From Pseudidiomarina homiensis (GTDB taxonomy: Bacteria > Pseudomonadota > Gammaproteobacteria > Enterobacterales > Alteromonadaceae): a stretch of 64,000 nucleotides of DNA. How positions within the stretch are numbered: the first letter of the stretch is position 1; each line of letters begins with the position of its first letter. Under the pieces are notes generated by a model that saw nothing but the letters and a program-made list of their open reading frames with translations, was not told the DNA's origin and did not search any database. The stretch lies in contig NZ_PIPX01000001.1 in assembly GCF_003987225.1 (NCBI RefSeq), forward strand, positions 806,001 to 870,000, given 5' to 3'. Below, piece by piece: positions 16,790 to 25,222 of the stretch. The translations under genes were made by a program, and so were the position numbers.

Positions 16790-16828
16790 TGCTATACTAG
16801 CACGCTATTTTTTGCGCATTGTGCGCAA
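16790..16828 (+). promoter_or_regulatory. dbpA extended -10 promoter and leader palindrome
   Basis: TGCTATACT (16790-16798) is an extended -10 element without a good -35. Thirteen bases downstream, TTGCGCATTGTGCGCAA (16812-16828) is a perfect 7-bp inverted repeat in the dbpA 5' leader. It may be a hairpin in the mRNA or an operator. It lacks a T-run and is not a terminator. Confidence 0.4.
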
Positions 16829-16871
16829 TTTGCGCCTGACGATGCGCCCGCCGAAGAAGTGAACTAACACC

Positions 16872-18287
16872 ATGTCTGAAACAACACCTCCAAACACGCC
16901 AGAAACGGCGCCAAGCGTACGCGAGTTCGCAGAATTAAAGCTTAGCGACGCTCTACTGAGCAGCTTGAACGAAGCGAAGTTTACTGAAATGACGCAGGTG
17001 CAAGCCTACAGTTTGCCGAAAATTTTGCGTGGTGAAGACGTAGTGGTTCAGGCCGAAACCGGTTCAGGCAAAACGGTGGCCTTTGCTTTGGGGTTATTGA
17101 GCAAACTCGATACCGAATCTTTTGCACCGCAAGCGTTGGTGCTCTGCCCGACCCGCGAGCTGGCCGAGCAAGTCGCCGAGGCGATTCGCAAGCTGGCCAA
17201 GGTTATGGGCAACGTCAAAGTGTTGACCTTGTGCGGCGGTGCGCCGTCGAAAGTGCAAGCGGCGTCGCTCGAACATGGTGCGCACGTATTGGTGGGTACG
17301 CCTGGCCGCGTGCTTGATCACTTGCAAGCGCAGCGTTTAGATCTGGCGCGGTTGCAAACCTTGGTCCTCGATGAAGCCGATCGTATGCTTGAAATGGGCT
17401 TTCAGGACGAACTTGCGGGCATTATTGCGAAAACGCCAAGCATTCGCCAAACCTTGTTGTTTAGCGCAACCTACCCGCAAGGCATTCGTCAATTGACGAA
17501 ACAAGTTTGCAATGATGCTGAGATCATTAAAGTTGCGGCTAGCCAAACGCAAATTTCAATTCAGCAACGCTTTTATCAGCTCGATGACGTGGTGCCTGCG
17601 CAAGCCGTGCGGGCTCTATTGCTCGAGCTGCAACCCGGCAACTGTATGGTGTTCTGCAACACCAAGGTCGAGACCCAGAACATTGCTGATGCGTTAAAAA
17701 GCAAAGGCTTCAGCATCCTTACGTTGCACGGCGATATGGAACAAAAAGACCGCGACCAAACCATGGTGCAATTCGCCAACGGCAGTGGTCGTGTATTAGT
17801 TGCCACCGACGTGGCCGCGCGTGGTTTAGATATTGCTGAGCTCGACCTCGTCATCAACGTTGGTATGGCGCACGACATCGCCACGCATACCCACCGTATC
17901 GGTCGTACCGGGCGAGCTGGAGCTGAAGGTCTGGCGGTGACGCTGATTGGTGGTAAAGACGACTTCAAGATGCGCTTACTTGAAGATACGCTGTCAGCGC
18001 CGATCAAATTACGCGAACTGCCTGCGCTAAACACCAGTACAGCGCCATTAACCGCAGAGTTTGTGACCTTGCAACTGAATGGCGGCAAAAAGCACAAGCT
18101 TCGCCCAGGCGATATCGTCGGTGCGTTAACCCGTGATAAGAAACTGAGCGTTGATGACATTGGTAAAATCAAGGTGCAAGCGCAGTGGGCTTACGTGGCG
18201 GTCAAGTCGGCCAAGGTGAATCATGCCCTGGCCTTAATCAACAATGACAAGATTAAAGCGAAGCGTTTTCGGGCATGGGCGTTGTAA
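16872..18287 (+). CDS. dbpA: ATP-dependent RNA helicase DbpA
   Basis: A 471-residue DEAD-box helicase. Motifs in order: Q motif (TEMTQVQAYSLP), I (AETGSGKT), Ia (PTRELA), II (DEAD), III (SAT), V (VATDVAARGLDI) and VI (HRIGRTGRAG). The C-terminal 70 residues form the DbpA RNA-binding domain (KLRPGDIVGALTRD...KRFRAWAL), which in E. coli targets hairpin 92 of 23S rRNA. Role: late 50S ribosome assembly. Convergent with rluF, another 23S rRNA-acting gene, 13 bases apart. Confidence 0.95.
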   Translation: MSETTPPNTPETAPSVREFAELKLSDALLSSLNEAKFTEMTQVQAYSLPKILRGEDVVVQAETGSGKTVAFALGLLSKLDTESFAPQALVLCPTRELAEQVAEAIRKLAKVMGNVKVLTLCGGAPSKVQAASLEHGAHVLVGTPGRVLDHLQAQRLDLARLQTLVLDEADRMLEMGFQDELAGIIAKTPSIRQTLLFSATYPQGIRQLTKQVCNDAEIIKVAASQTQISIQQRFYQLDDVVPAQAVRALLLELQPGNCMVFCNTKVETQNIADALKSKGFSILTLHGDMEQKDRDQTMVQFANGSGRVLVATDVAARGLDIAELDLVINVGMAHDIATHTHRIGRTGRAGAEGLAVTLIGGKDDFKMRLLEDTLSAPIKLRELPALNTSTAPLTAEFVTLQLNGGKKHKLRPGDIVGALTRDKKLSVDDIGKIKVQAQWAYVAVKSAKVNHALALINNDKIKAKRFRAWAL

Positions 18288-18300
18288 CACGCCCGTCACT

Positions 18301-19233
18301 TTAATCTTCGGCGGGCTTGTTCAGCTTTAGCTTACGACGGCTTGCGCCAGCTTCTTGAGGCTTTTTAGCGTGTCGAGATTGTGCCCAAGGCGACTCTGCT
18401 TTGGTTTCAGCTCGCTTACCACGCGGCGCAGGCTTGAGGCCATCTTTACCCACATTTTTTTGTTTAACTTTCTGCGGAGGCTTACGGCGACGATGGCCTT
18501 CTGGCGCTTCCGAAGATGAGTGCTCTATCGACTTCATCAGCTCGCTCATTTCGCTGTCAGTTAGGTTACGCCACTGGCCCGGCTGCAAGCGCCCAAGACT
18601 GACATTCATAATCCGCACGCGCTCAAGCTTACGGACTTCGTAGCCAAAGTATTCGCACATGCGGCGGATCTGGCGGTTCATACCTTCGATCAAAATCATG
18701 CGGAAGGTGAACTGTGACTCTTGGCGTACCTTACACCTTTTCGTTTTAGTCCCAAGAATTGGCACGCCACCAGCCATACCTTTGATAAAGTCAGGCGTAA
18801 TCGGCCTATCGACCGTCACCACGTACTCTTTTTCGTGTCGATTCCCGGCACGCAATATTTTGTTGACCAAATCGCCGTTACTGGTTAGAAAAATCAGCCC
18901 CGATGAGTCTTTATCTAACCGCCCAATCGGAAAAATACGGCTCTTATGCCCGACAAAATCGACCATATTTTTCGGCTCGGAAGAGTCGGTGGTACTAACA
19001 ATGCCAACGGGTTTGTTGAGCGCAATAAAGACAAACTTTTCTTTATCGGTCGGCTTAATATTGCGACCGTTCACCAGAACTTCATCGCCAGGCATCACTT
19101 GATCACCTAGCACCGCAGGTTTGCCGTTGATTTTGACCACACCTTGCTCGATAAAGCGATCCGCTTCACGCCGCGAACAAAAACCGCTTTCGCTGATAAA
19201 TTTGTTTAACCGCTTTCCTGCCGACTCAGGCAT
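18301..19233 (-). CDS. rluF: 23S rRNA pseudouridine synthase RluF
   Basis: A 310-residue RsuA-family pseudouridine synthase. An N-terminal S4 domain ([20 protein letters not shown]) precedes the catalytic domain with [10 protein letters not shown] (catalytic Asp near 107) and the [22 protein letters not shown] block. It follows E. coli RluF, which modifies U2604 of 23S rRNA. The last 75 or so residues are a Lys/Arg/Pro-rich, low-complexity basic tail, probably disordered and RNA-binding. Confidence 0.93.
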   Translation of the reverse strand: MPESAGKRLNKFISESGFCSRREADRFIEQGVVKINGKPAVLGDQVMPGDEVLVNGRNIKPTDKEKFVFIALNKPVGIVSTTDSSEPKNMVDFVGHKSRIFPIGRLDKDSSGLIFLTSNGDLVNKILRAGNRHEKEYVVTVDRPITPDFIKGMAGGVPILGTKTKRCKVRQESQFTFRMILIEGMNRQIRRMCEYFGYEVRKLERVRIMNVSLGRLQPGQWRNLTDSEMSELMKSIEHSSSEAPEGHRRRKPPQKVKQKNVGKDGLKPAPRGKRAETKAESPWAQSRHAKKPQEAGASRRKLKLNKPAED

Positions 19234-19314
19234 AAAACCTCTGTTTGTGCTGCTAAGAATAAGAAACCATGGCTATACTCAACTTCTAAATACACGCAAG
19301 AAGGAATAAAACCG

Positions 19315-19662
19315 ATGGCTAGTGTATCAATTAATTACGTAGAGCTACCAGCAACAAACATCGCAGCCACGAAAAAGTTCTTCAGTGAAGCTTTTGATTG
19401 GCGTTTTGTCGATTATGGCCCTGACTATGCATCGTTTCTGGGCGCCGGTCTCGATGGGGGCTTCTACACCTCAGAACTTAGTGCCACCACCGCCCAAGGC
19501 AGCGTGCTCGTCGTGCTCTACAGCCCGAAGCTAGAACAAGCGCAGCAATCAGTTGAAGAAGCTGGCGGCACCGTGATTAAGCCGATTTTTGAGTTCCCTG
19601 GTGGCCGCCGCTTTCACTTCACTTGCCCCAGCGGCAACGAATACGCCGTCTGGTCAGAATAA
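19315..19662 (+). CDS. VOC-family (glyoxalase/bleomycin-resistance fold) protein
   Basis: A 115-residue single-domain VOC protein. It begins SINYVELPATNIAATKKFFSEAFDWRFVDYG and ends with GGRRFHFTCPSGNEYAVWSE, the usual second half of the fold. Many such proteins bind a metal or small ligand without known chemistry, so no reaction is assigned. An AGGAA site precedes the ATG. It is convergent with the 32-codon ORF at 19672-19770, ten bases apart. Confidence 0.85.
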   Translation: MASVSINYVELPATNIAATKKFFSEAFDWRFVDYGPDYASFLGAGLDGGFYTSELSATTAQGSVLVVLYSPKLEQAQQSVEEAGGTVIKPIFEFPGGRRFHFTCPSGNEYAVWSE

Positions 19663-19671
19663 GCACCACAA

Positions 19672-19770
19672 TTACTTGTGCGCCATCAGCGCATTAAAGT
19701 AACGGTAAAACGCCGCTTTCTTTTTCATATCGGGTTGCGTTTCTTGCTGAGTTGAATGCAGTTTTTTCAT
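19672..19770 (-). CDS. Putative SoxR-controlled 32-residue microprotein
   Basis: A 32-codon ORF starting MKKLHSTQQETQPDMKKK and ending YFNALMAHK. It has a strong Shine-Dalgarno (AAAAGGAG, seven bases before ATG) and lies about 58 bases downstream of a SoxR-type promoter on the same strand (19828-19858). It is Lys-rich with a short aromatic C-terminal segment, no signal peptide and no cysteine. No other gene on this strand follows until rluF at 19233, beyond a gene on the opposite strand. I do not recognise the family. That it is translated is inference from the ribosome site and promoter. Confidence 0.6.
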   Translation of the reverse strand: MKKLHSTQQETQPDMKKKAAFYRYFNALMAHK

Positions 19771-19827
19771 GGCATGTCTCCTTTTGATAGATGATTTGCT
19801 TAACATCTTTGATTAATAACAAGGAGC

Positions 19828-19858
19828 ATGCTAAAACCTAAACCAAGGTTTAGGTAAA
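19828..19858 (-). promoter_or_regulatory. SoxR-type promoter with 19-bp spacer and SoxR box
   Basis: On the minus strand, -35 TTTACC (19858-19853) and -10 TAGCAT (19833-19828) are 19 bases apart, the overlong spacer typical of MerR-family promoters such as E. coli soxS. The spacer and -35 edge contain CCTAAACCAAGGTTTAGG (19837-19854), an 18-bp dyad with 8-bp arms and the same layout as the E. coli SoxR box. It lies directly beside soxR and fires toward the microprotein. Confidence 0.8.
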
Positions 19859-19867
19859 GAGTTTTTT

Positions 19868-20299
19868 ATGGATTTATCAGTAGGTCAGATTGCCGAGCGT
19901 TGCGGGGTCAATGTCTCAGCGATTCACTTTTACGAGCGCAAGGGGCTTATTCATAGCTCGCGCAGCACTGGTAATCAGCGGCGCTTTGGCCGCGAGGCTA
20001 TTCGCCGAGTATCTATTATTAAAGTCGCGCAGCAGCTTGGGATCAGTTTGGAAGAGGTCGCAGAAGTCTTCGAGCCATTACCGAAATTTGGCGCACCGAG
20101 CAAAGCAGATTGGCAAAGCGTTGCTGAGCAATGGCAGCAACGCTTACAACAACGCATCGCAAAACTTCAGCGGCTCAAAGATTCGCTCACGGGCTGTATT
20201 GGTTGTGGCTGCCTCTCCATGACTGCGTGCCCGCTTTATAACGCGGACGACAAGCTCGCCCAGCAAGGCCCCGGCCCAGTTATTTTGGAGCGCTCGTAA
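19868..20299 (+). CDS. soxR: Redox-sensing transcriptional activator SoxR
   Basis: A 143-residue MerR-family regulator. N-terminal winged HTH (VGQIAERCGVNVSAIHFYERKGLI), dimerisation helix near 83-107, and the [2Fe-2S] cluster motif with C110, C113, C115 and C121 (CIGCGCLSMTAC). These are the defining SoxR cysteines. Oxidised SoxR untwists the 19-bp-spaced promoter at 19828-19858, here divergent. No soxS gene is adjacent. Its 3' end overlaps the convergent serine hydrolase by 20 bases. Confidence 0.95.
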   Translation: MDLSVGQIAERCGVNVSAIHFYERKGLIHSSRSTGNQRRFGREAIRRVSIIKVAQQLGISLEEVAEVFEPLPKFGAPSKADWQSVAEQWQQRLQQRIAKLQRLKDSLTGCIGCGCLSMTACPLYNADDKLAQQGPGPVILERS

Positions 20300-21398
20300 A
20301 AATCGCGCTGGCTTTTTGGAACACAACCGATTCCTCGATGGCGGGTCGATCGAGCGGATTGCCCCACCACAAGCCTTCGTTGTTCGCTAAAACAACAACG
20401 GTGATGCCGCGCTCAGGGAACTTAATGTAGGCTGCGGTGAAGCCGATTTCTTCGTCCCAGCCTGAGTGCCAAATGATTTTTTCACCATCAACCCACTGAA
20501 TATATCGACCATAGGCGTAAGGGATCTTTTTACCTTCGGCGGTGATGTATTCGGTGGTGGTGTGCGCCATAAACTCAGGCGACAAGATTTTGCCCGAATC
20601 TAAAGCAATATCAAAACGTGCAATATCACCTGCGGTCGAGCTGACGCCAGCACCACCGGCCATATGGCGTTCTGGGCTCCGACGGTAAACGTAGTGGTTG
20701 TCTTCAATACCGTAGCCGCGCGAACGACGGAAAAATACGTCCATGCGCTGCTCGTCCCATAAACCTGCCATGGAGTCCTTCATGCCTGCTGGCTCAAATA
20801 TCTCTGTGTTGATGGCCTGCGCGAGCTCGTTATGGCGACCTTCCGCCATGGAGATAGGATTACCCCGCTTCGCTTCAAGAAACCGCGATAAACGCGAGTA
20901 GAAAATCGAATTGTAGAAAAAGTTACTGTCGACTTGGCCGTTCACTACGTGGTTCAAAGCATGTTTGAGTTTAAAGGTTTGGTCACACTGAAGGTTTTTG
21001 CCAAACACAATACCTGAGCCTGCCAACCACGTGCAGTAGTCCTCGAAGCCCGGCGTTGAGTTCAAGGTATCATCAAAACTAAGCTCGCCATTTTCGATCA
21101 GCTTCAAAAACGTTGCGCCGACAAAAAACTTACTCACCGATGCAATCCAAAACGGCGTTTCGGTCGTCACCGGCACCTGTCCCTCTAAATGCGAAATGCC
21201 GTGCGCTTCTTCGTAGACGATTTCACCGTCTTTCACGACCGCAACGGAAAGCCCGGGAATATGTTTCTCTTTTTTCAATTCAAGTAAAAAGCTTTCGAAC
21301 GCCTGCGTCTGTTCCTCAATAGTGTTCGACGCAGGTTCAGAAGCAAATAAAACTGGGCTCAGCAGTATGGCTAAGCTCAAAAATGTGGTTTTTAGCAT
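20280..21398 (-). CDS. Serine hydrolase, class C beta-lactamase fold (second copy)
   Basis: A 372-residue exported protein with a signal peptide (about 1-19, LFA-S). Active-site SVSK is at 87-90 and HSG (in IIWHSGWDEE) is the third motif. The YxN position appears as FYNSIFYS rather than YSN, so the second motif may differ. It is not closely similar to the serine hydrolase at 2362-3804. I start at the ATG at 21398 with the signal peptide; upstream frame to 21464 is not supported. Substrate unknown. Confidence 0.82.
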   Translation of the reverse strand: MLKTTFLSLAILLSPVLFASEPASNTIEEQTQAFESFLLELKKEKHIPGLSVAVVKDGEIVYEEAHGISHLEGQVPVTTETPFWIASVSKFFVGATFLKLIENGELSFDDTLNSTPGFEDYCTWLAGSGIVFGKNLQCDQTFKLKHALNHVVNGQVDSNFFYNSIFYSRLSRFLEAKRGNPISMAEGRHNELAQAINTEIFEPAGMKDSMAGLWDEQRMDVFFRRSRGYGIEDNHYVYRRSPERHMAGGAGVSSTAGDIARFDIALDSGKILSPEFMAHTTTEYITAEGKKIPYAYGRYIQWVDGEKIIWHSGWDEEIGFTAAYIKFPERGITVVVLANNEGLWWGNPLDRPAIEESVVFQKASAIFTSAPK

Positions 21399-21460
21399 GT
21401 GTTCTTCTCTTTTCGTCACTCCATTCGTACCCTTAAAGTCGAGCGACGAACGAAAAAAGT

Positions 21461-21943
21461 TCATTCACCAGCGTGAGTTAATTTTTCCATGAGGTAATTA
21501 GTTAGCGTTTCGCCGCGAACGATAACCTGCTGCTCGCGAACAAGACGAAAACCAAAGTGCTCAAAAAAAGGTCGAGCGGTAATGCTTACGTTGGCGTAAA
21601 AGCGCGGATAGTTATGTGCAAGGAGTTTGCTCATTAAAGCTCGGCCCACGCCTTGGCCCTGGCTTGAGGCACTGCAGAAGAAATGGTCGATATAACCGTC
21701 GGCTTGCACATCCGCAAAGCCAACGATGCTGCCGTCTATCTCGGCGATATAAGGCTGATTCCGCTGCAAGCGTTCGAGCCATGCTTCGCGATCATAGCCA
21801 TCAGGCGCCCATGCCGCGATCTGTGCCGCAGTGTAGTCACGCTTATTCACGTGCCGCACGGTCTCGTTGAACAGTTCGCGAAGGGCCTCAGCATCGGTCG
21901 TCTGAAAGCGGCGCAATTTCACCTTGATAGCCTTGGTGTTCAC
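21461..21943 (-). CDS. GNAT N-acetyltransferase
   Basis: A 160-residue GNAT-fold acetyltransferase. The acetyl-CoA loop is SSQGQGVGRALMSKLL near 106-121 and is preceded by an HFFCS strand; the C-terminal FFEHFGF motif is typical of PF13673 members. The likely start is the GTG at 21943, whose bases overlap the upstream stop (GTGA). This arrangement couples it to the second acetyltransferase gene. Substrate unknown. Confidence 0.75.
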   Translation of the reverse strand: MNTKAIKVKLRRFQTTDAEALRELFNETVRHVNKRDYTAAQIAAWAPDGYDREAWLERLQRNQPYIAEIDGSIVGFADVQADGYIDHFFCSASSQGQGVGRALMSKLLAHNYPRFYANVSITARPFFEHFGFRLVREQQVIVRGETLTNYLMEKLTHAGE

Positions 21944-22458
21944 TGTTGCGTCAACCACTCAGAGCGCAACAGACTTAGCGTGAACCAGCCGAAATAGGCA
22001 CCATCTTTTTTAATCGTATCGCGCGCCAAGCCTTCCACCTGAAAAGCGAACGCGTTCTGGTAGAACTTCAGCGCGCGTTGATTAAACTCAAACACGTTCA
22101 GATCAATGCGATGAAAGTTTAGTTGGTCAAACCCAAGCTTCAACAACGCCGCAAACATTGCTCGGCCATGCCCCGCTGAGCGCGCCTGCGGGTTCACCAT
22201 GGCCACACCGATATGGCCAAAATCATTCTGCCGATCAATACGCGTAAAGTGCACCATGCCAACGGCTTTCCCGTCAACACAGTACTTGAAACACAGGCGC
22301 ACGTCCGGGTCGCCCGAACTCTCAACAAAAAAGAGTTCAAACACCTCACGTTTCAGCGGGTAGCTAAAAGCATTTCCACAGACTTTGAAATGATCTTCCG
22401 GATCAGCAAGCCAACCTGACACTAATTCAAAGTCATCTTTCTGCAATGGAACTAACAA
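21940..22458 (-). CDS. GNAT N-acetyltransferase, RimJ/RimL-like
   Basis: A 172-residue acetyltransferase. Acetyl-CoA-binding NPQARSAGHGRAMFAALLKLGF and LNVFEFNQRALKFYQNAFAFQVEG fit the RimJ/RimL-like group acting on protein N-termini or small amines. The start is TTG at 22458, behind AGGAG; there is no better ATG. The first of two acetyltransferases in a probable two-gene operon. Substrate unknown. Confidence 0.75.
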   Translation of the reverse strand: MLVPLQKDDFELVSGWLADPEDHFKVCGNAFSYPLKREVFELFFVESSGDPDVRLCFKYCVDGKAVGMVHFTRIDRQNDFGHIGVAMVNPQARSAGHGRAMFAALLKLGFDQLNFHRIDLNVFEFNQRALKFYQNAFAFQVEGLARDTIKKDGAYFGWFTLSLLRSEWLTQQ

Positions 22459-22547
22459 TGCACTCTCCTACTTTCTTTCGTGATTGCAATCGCGCCGCAC
22501 GCGCCCTAAGCTCAAGCAATGTAACCAGAACAAGGTGTTTGAGCAAG

Positions 22548-23237
22548 ATGAAAACAATCGGTTTAATCGGCGGCATGAGCTGGGAATCTACGCAAACCTA
22601 CTATCGCTTGCTCAATGAGCAGGTGCGGCAGCGCTTGGGTGGCTTGCATTCTGCGAAGGTTATTCTCAACAGCGTCGATTTTGCTGAAATCGAGCCTTTA
22701 CAGCATCAAGGCGATTGGCAAGGCACCGCCGATATACTGGTGAAAGCCGCTCAATCACTCGAAGCGGCGGGCGCTGACTTTTTCCTGATTGGCACCAATA
22801 CCATGCACAAAGTCGCGCCAGAAGTGCAAAAAGCCGTAAAAATCCCTTTGTTACACATTGTCGATGCCACGGCAGAAGCACTAAAAGCCGACGGTATCAC
22901 CACCGTTGGTTTACTCGGCACCAAATTCACCATGGAACAAGCGTTCTATCGTGAACGCCTAGAGGCCCAAGGCCTAAAAGTTATCATTCCTAACGAAACT
23001 CAACGTAACTCGGTTCACGAAGTGATTTTCAAAGAATTGTGTTTAGGCGTCACCACGTCAGCGTCAAAGCTGGCTTATCTCGACATCGTAAGCGACTTAC
23101 ATCAGCAAGGTGCACAAGCGGTTATTCTCGGCTGCACCGAAATCGGCATGCTCATCAAACCTGCAGACACAACGGTGCCCCTCTACGACACCACCGAACT
23201 GCACGCCAACGCCGCCGTCACTTACGCCCTCAAATAA
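22548..23237 (+). CDS. Aspartate/glutamate racemase (YgeA-like)
   Basis: A 229-residue PLP-independent racemase. The two catalytic positions are T83 (GTNTMH) and C196 (LGCTEIG). The Thr/Cys pair, rather than Cys/Cys, is what was described for E. coli L-aspartate/glutamate-specific racemase YgeA, so substrate preference for L-Asp/L-Glu is plausible. I start at 22548 (MKTIGLIGGMSWEST); the frame upstream lacks similarity. Followed by a strong hairpin terminator. Confidence 0.85.
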   Translation: MKTIGLIGGMSWESTQTYYRLLNEQVRQRLGGLHSAKVILNSVDFAEIEPLQHQGDWQGTADILVKAAQSLEAAGADFFLIGTNTMHKVAPEVQKAVKIPLLHIVDATAEALKADGITTVGLLGTKFTMEQAFYRERLEAQGLKVIIPNETQRNSVHEVIFKELCLGVTTSASKLAYLDIVSDLHQQGAQAVILGCTEIGMLIKPADTTVPLYDTTELHANAAVTYALK

Positions 23238-23263
23238 AAAAGGCCGCCCAACCGGGCGGCCTT
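23237..23263. terminator. Bidirectional rho-independent terminator
   Basis: AAGGCCGCCC (23240-23249), loop AACC, GGGCGGCCTT (23254-23263). The A-run before the stem gives a T-run on the minus strand, so it ends the peroxiredoxin transcript well; on the plus strand only a short T-tract follows, ending the racemase transcript less strongly. Confidence 0.8.
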
Positions 23264-23315
23264 CTATGCTTTAGACAAACAGCGAATAGCAAATAGCTAA
23301 CAACGCTTTTCGTCT

Positions 23316-23921
23316 TTACAGCTTACCTGCGTTTTTAGAAAGGTAGTCAGCTACGCCTTTCGCGTCAGCTTTCATACCTTCGTCGCCTTCTTTCCAGCCA
23401 GCTGGGCATACGTCGCCGTGCTTCTGGTGGAAGTTCAACGCGTCAACCAAACGAATCATTTCGTCAATGTTACGGCCTAATGGCAGGTCGTTAACGATTT
23501 GGTGACGTACAACGCCGTCTTCGTCGATCAAGAATGACGCACGGAAAGCTACGCCCGCTTCTGGATGCTCAACGTCGTAAGACTTACAAATAGTGTGCTT
23601 CACGTCAGCAACCAGTGGGTATTTAACTTCACCGATACCGCCGTCTGCTTCAGCAGTGTTACGCCATGCGTTGTGCGTGAATTGTGAATCGATAGAAACA
23701 CCGATAACTTCTACGCCACGCTTTTTAAACTCTTCCAAACGGTGATCGAATGCGATCAACTCAGATGGGCACACGAAAGTGAAATCAAGTGGGTAGAAGA
23801 AAACAACCGCTTTCTTACCTTTGATTTGCTCGTGCAAGTTGAAATCTTCAACAATTTCACCAGTTCCCAAAACTGCAGCTGCAGTGAAATTAGGAGCTTT
23901 ACGGCCTACTAATACACCCAT
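23316..23921 (-). CDS. 2-Cys peroxiredoxin (AhpC/Tsa)
   Basis: A 201-residue typical 2-Cys peroxiredoxin that reduces H2O2 and organic peroxides in the cytoplasm. Peroxidatic C51 lies in FTFVCPSE and resolving C172 in VCPAGW. It carries a GGIG segment and a C-terminal helix ending YLSKN, similar to but not identical with the GGLG/YF features of oxidation-sensitive enzymes. No ahpF is adjacent. It precedes the terminator at 23237 and is downstream of grxD on the same strand, separated by 52 bases. Confidence 0.93.
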   Translation of the reverse strand: MGVLVGRKAPNFTAAAVLGTGEIVEDFNLHEQIKGKKAVVFFYPLDFTFVCPSELIAFDHRLEEFKKRGVEVIGVSIDSQFTHNAWRNTAEADGGIGEVKYPLVADVKHTICKSYDVEHPEAGVAFRASFLIDEDGVVRHQIVNDLPLGRNIDEMIRLVDALNFHQKHGDVCPAGWKEGDEGMKADAKGVADYLSKNAGKL

Positions 23922-23973
23922 GTTAACTCTCCATTTTTGTTGCTTTAACTAAAAGAATCTAACGTCAAAACTA

Positions 23974-24312
23974 TTAATCTTCAGAAGGCGCAGGATGACG
24001 CTCTGCAACTTCATTAATCAGTTCTTGCAGTTCACCCTTCTGGAACATTTCCAGAATAATATCACAACCACCAATAAGCTCACCCTCTACCCACAATTGT
24101 GGGAAAGTTGGCCAATCAGCGTAATTTGGCAATTCTGCACGAATGTCCGGATTCTGTAGAATGTCGACGTAGGCAAAAGCCTGGCCACAACTCATCAAAG
24201 CTTGCGAAGCTTGTGATGAAAACCCACAGCTTGGCAATTTAGGTGAGCCTTTCATATACAACAGAATCGGGTTTTCAGCGATCTGCTGCTTAATTTTCTC
24301 TACAGTTTCCAT
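23974..24312 (-). CDS. grxD: Monothiol glutaredoxin Grx4
   Basis: A 112-residue CGFS-type monothiol glutaredoxin: LYMKGSPKLPSCGFSSQ with active C29, then the WPTFPQLWVEGELIGGCDI block. Family role is Fe-S cluster carrier and iron homeostasis with BolA. AGGATG precedes the ATG. It is divergent from sodB across 264 bases and upstream of the peroxiredoxin, a clear antioxidant group. Confidence 0.95.
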   Translation of the reverse strand: METVEKIKQQIAENPILLYMKGSPKLPSCGFSSQASQALMSCGQAFAYVDILQNPDIRAELPNYADWPTFPQLWVEGELIGGCDIILEMFQKGELQELINEVAERHPAPSED

Positions 24313-24576
24313 GCTTTCATCCTCACTTCAATAGGCATTCTCGGCAATGCGAGTTATGAATTTCAAGACAGCAAGTTTAACATAGCCAGCAACGCAAATG
24401 CAGTACATCACGCCGCCAATCGGCTGGTGTAATGACAATTAAATAATTGCCTACTACCCTTGAAATAATCTTTTCTGCCTCAATCTGAGTATATTGAGTC
24501 TGCAAGATTCGTTTTCAATGGTAAAATGAGAACGAATTCAACAAATTCACAAGAACAACGAATGGAGAGTCGAGAC
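24313..24576. other. grxD-sodB intergenic region
   Basis: 264 bases between divergent grxD and sodB. It contains the short inverted repeat CTCAAT-N8-ATTGAG (24479-24498) and a TAAAAT -10-like element at 24522-24527 for sodB, with no convincing -35. I see no ORF with a ribosome site. Confidence 0.4.
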
Positions 24577-25158
24577 ATGGCATTCGAATTACCAGCATTA
24601 CCTTACGAAAAAAATGCATTAGAACCGCACATTTCTGCAGAGACGCTTGAATACCATTACGGTAAGCACCATAACGCTTACGTTACCAAGCTTAACGATG
24701 CTGTGAAAGGCACCGACATGGAAAGCAAGTCGCTAGAAGAGATCATCAAATCTTCTTCAGGTGGCGTCTTCAACAACGCTGCGCAAGTTTGGAACCACAC
24801 GTTCTACTGGCACTGCCTGAGCCCAAATGGCGGCGGCGAGCCAACTGGCGCATTAGCTGACGCAATCAACGCTGCGTTCGGTTCATTCGACAAATTCAAA
24901 GAAGAGTTCAACGCACAAGCAGCCGGCAACTTCGGCTCAGGTTGGACTTGGTTGGTGAAAAAGTCTGACGGATCTGTTGCCATCGTCAACACCAGCAACG
25001 CCGAAACTCCGCTTACTGACGAGTCAGTGACGCCAATCATGACGGTAGATGTATGGGAACACGCTTACTACATCGATTACCGCAATGCGCGTCCAAACTA
25101 CTTGAACGCATTCTGGAACTTGGTGAACTGGGATTTCGTAGCGAAAAACTTCGCTTAA
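24577..25158 (+). CDS. sodB: Iron superoxide dismutase
   Basis: A 193-residue Fe/Mn-family superoxide dismutase, the exact length of E. coli SodB. Metal ligands: H27 (YHYGKHH), H74 (WNHTFYW), and the Asp and His of [11 protein letters not shown]. The N-terminal [15 protein letters not shown] matches iron-type enzymes. Start at 24577 behind GGAG; an in-frame ATG at 24526 is part of the leader. Cytoplasmic; removes superoxide, in line with adjacent SoxR, GrxD and peroxiredoxin genes. Ends at a strong terminator. Confidence 0.95.
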   Translation: MAFELPALPYEKNALEPHISAETLEYHYGKHHNAYVTKLNDAVKGTDMESKSLEEIIKSSSGGVFNNAAQVWNHTFYWHCLSPNGGGEPTGALADAINAAFGSFDKFKEEFNAQAAGNFGSGWTWLVKKSDGSVAIVNTSNAETPLTDESVTPIMTVDVWEHAYYIDYRNARPNYLNAFWNLVNWDFVAKNFA

Positions 25159-25174
25159 TTCCGATACCTTAGAA

Positions 25175-25207
25175 TAAAAAAGCCTCGCTTATGCGAGGCT
25201 TTTTTTG
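25175..25207. terminator. Bidirectional terminator between sodB and fadR
   Basis: AGCCTCGC (25181-25188), loop TTAT, GCGAGGCT (25193-25200), followed by seven Ts and preceded by six As. It can end both sodB (plus) and fadR (minus). Confidence 0.9.
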
Positions 25208-25222
25208 TTCAGGCTTTACGCT

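Noticed and set aside
17576-18172. 198-codon minus-strand frame opposite dbpA
   Set aside because: Ser/Arg-rich antisense composition typical of a shadow frame; dbpA motifs fully explain this DNA.
19828-19857. Nine-codon plus-strand ORF (MLKPKPRFR) behind AAGGAG
   Set aside because: The Shine-Dalgarno is one base from the ATG, and the sequence is explained by the SoxR dyad and promoter.
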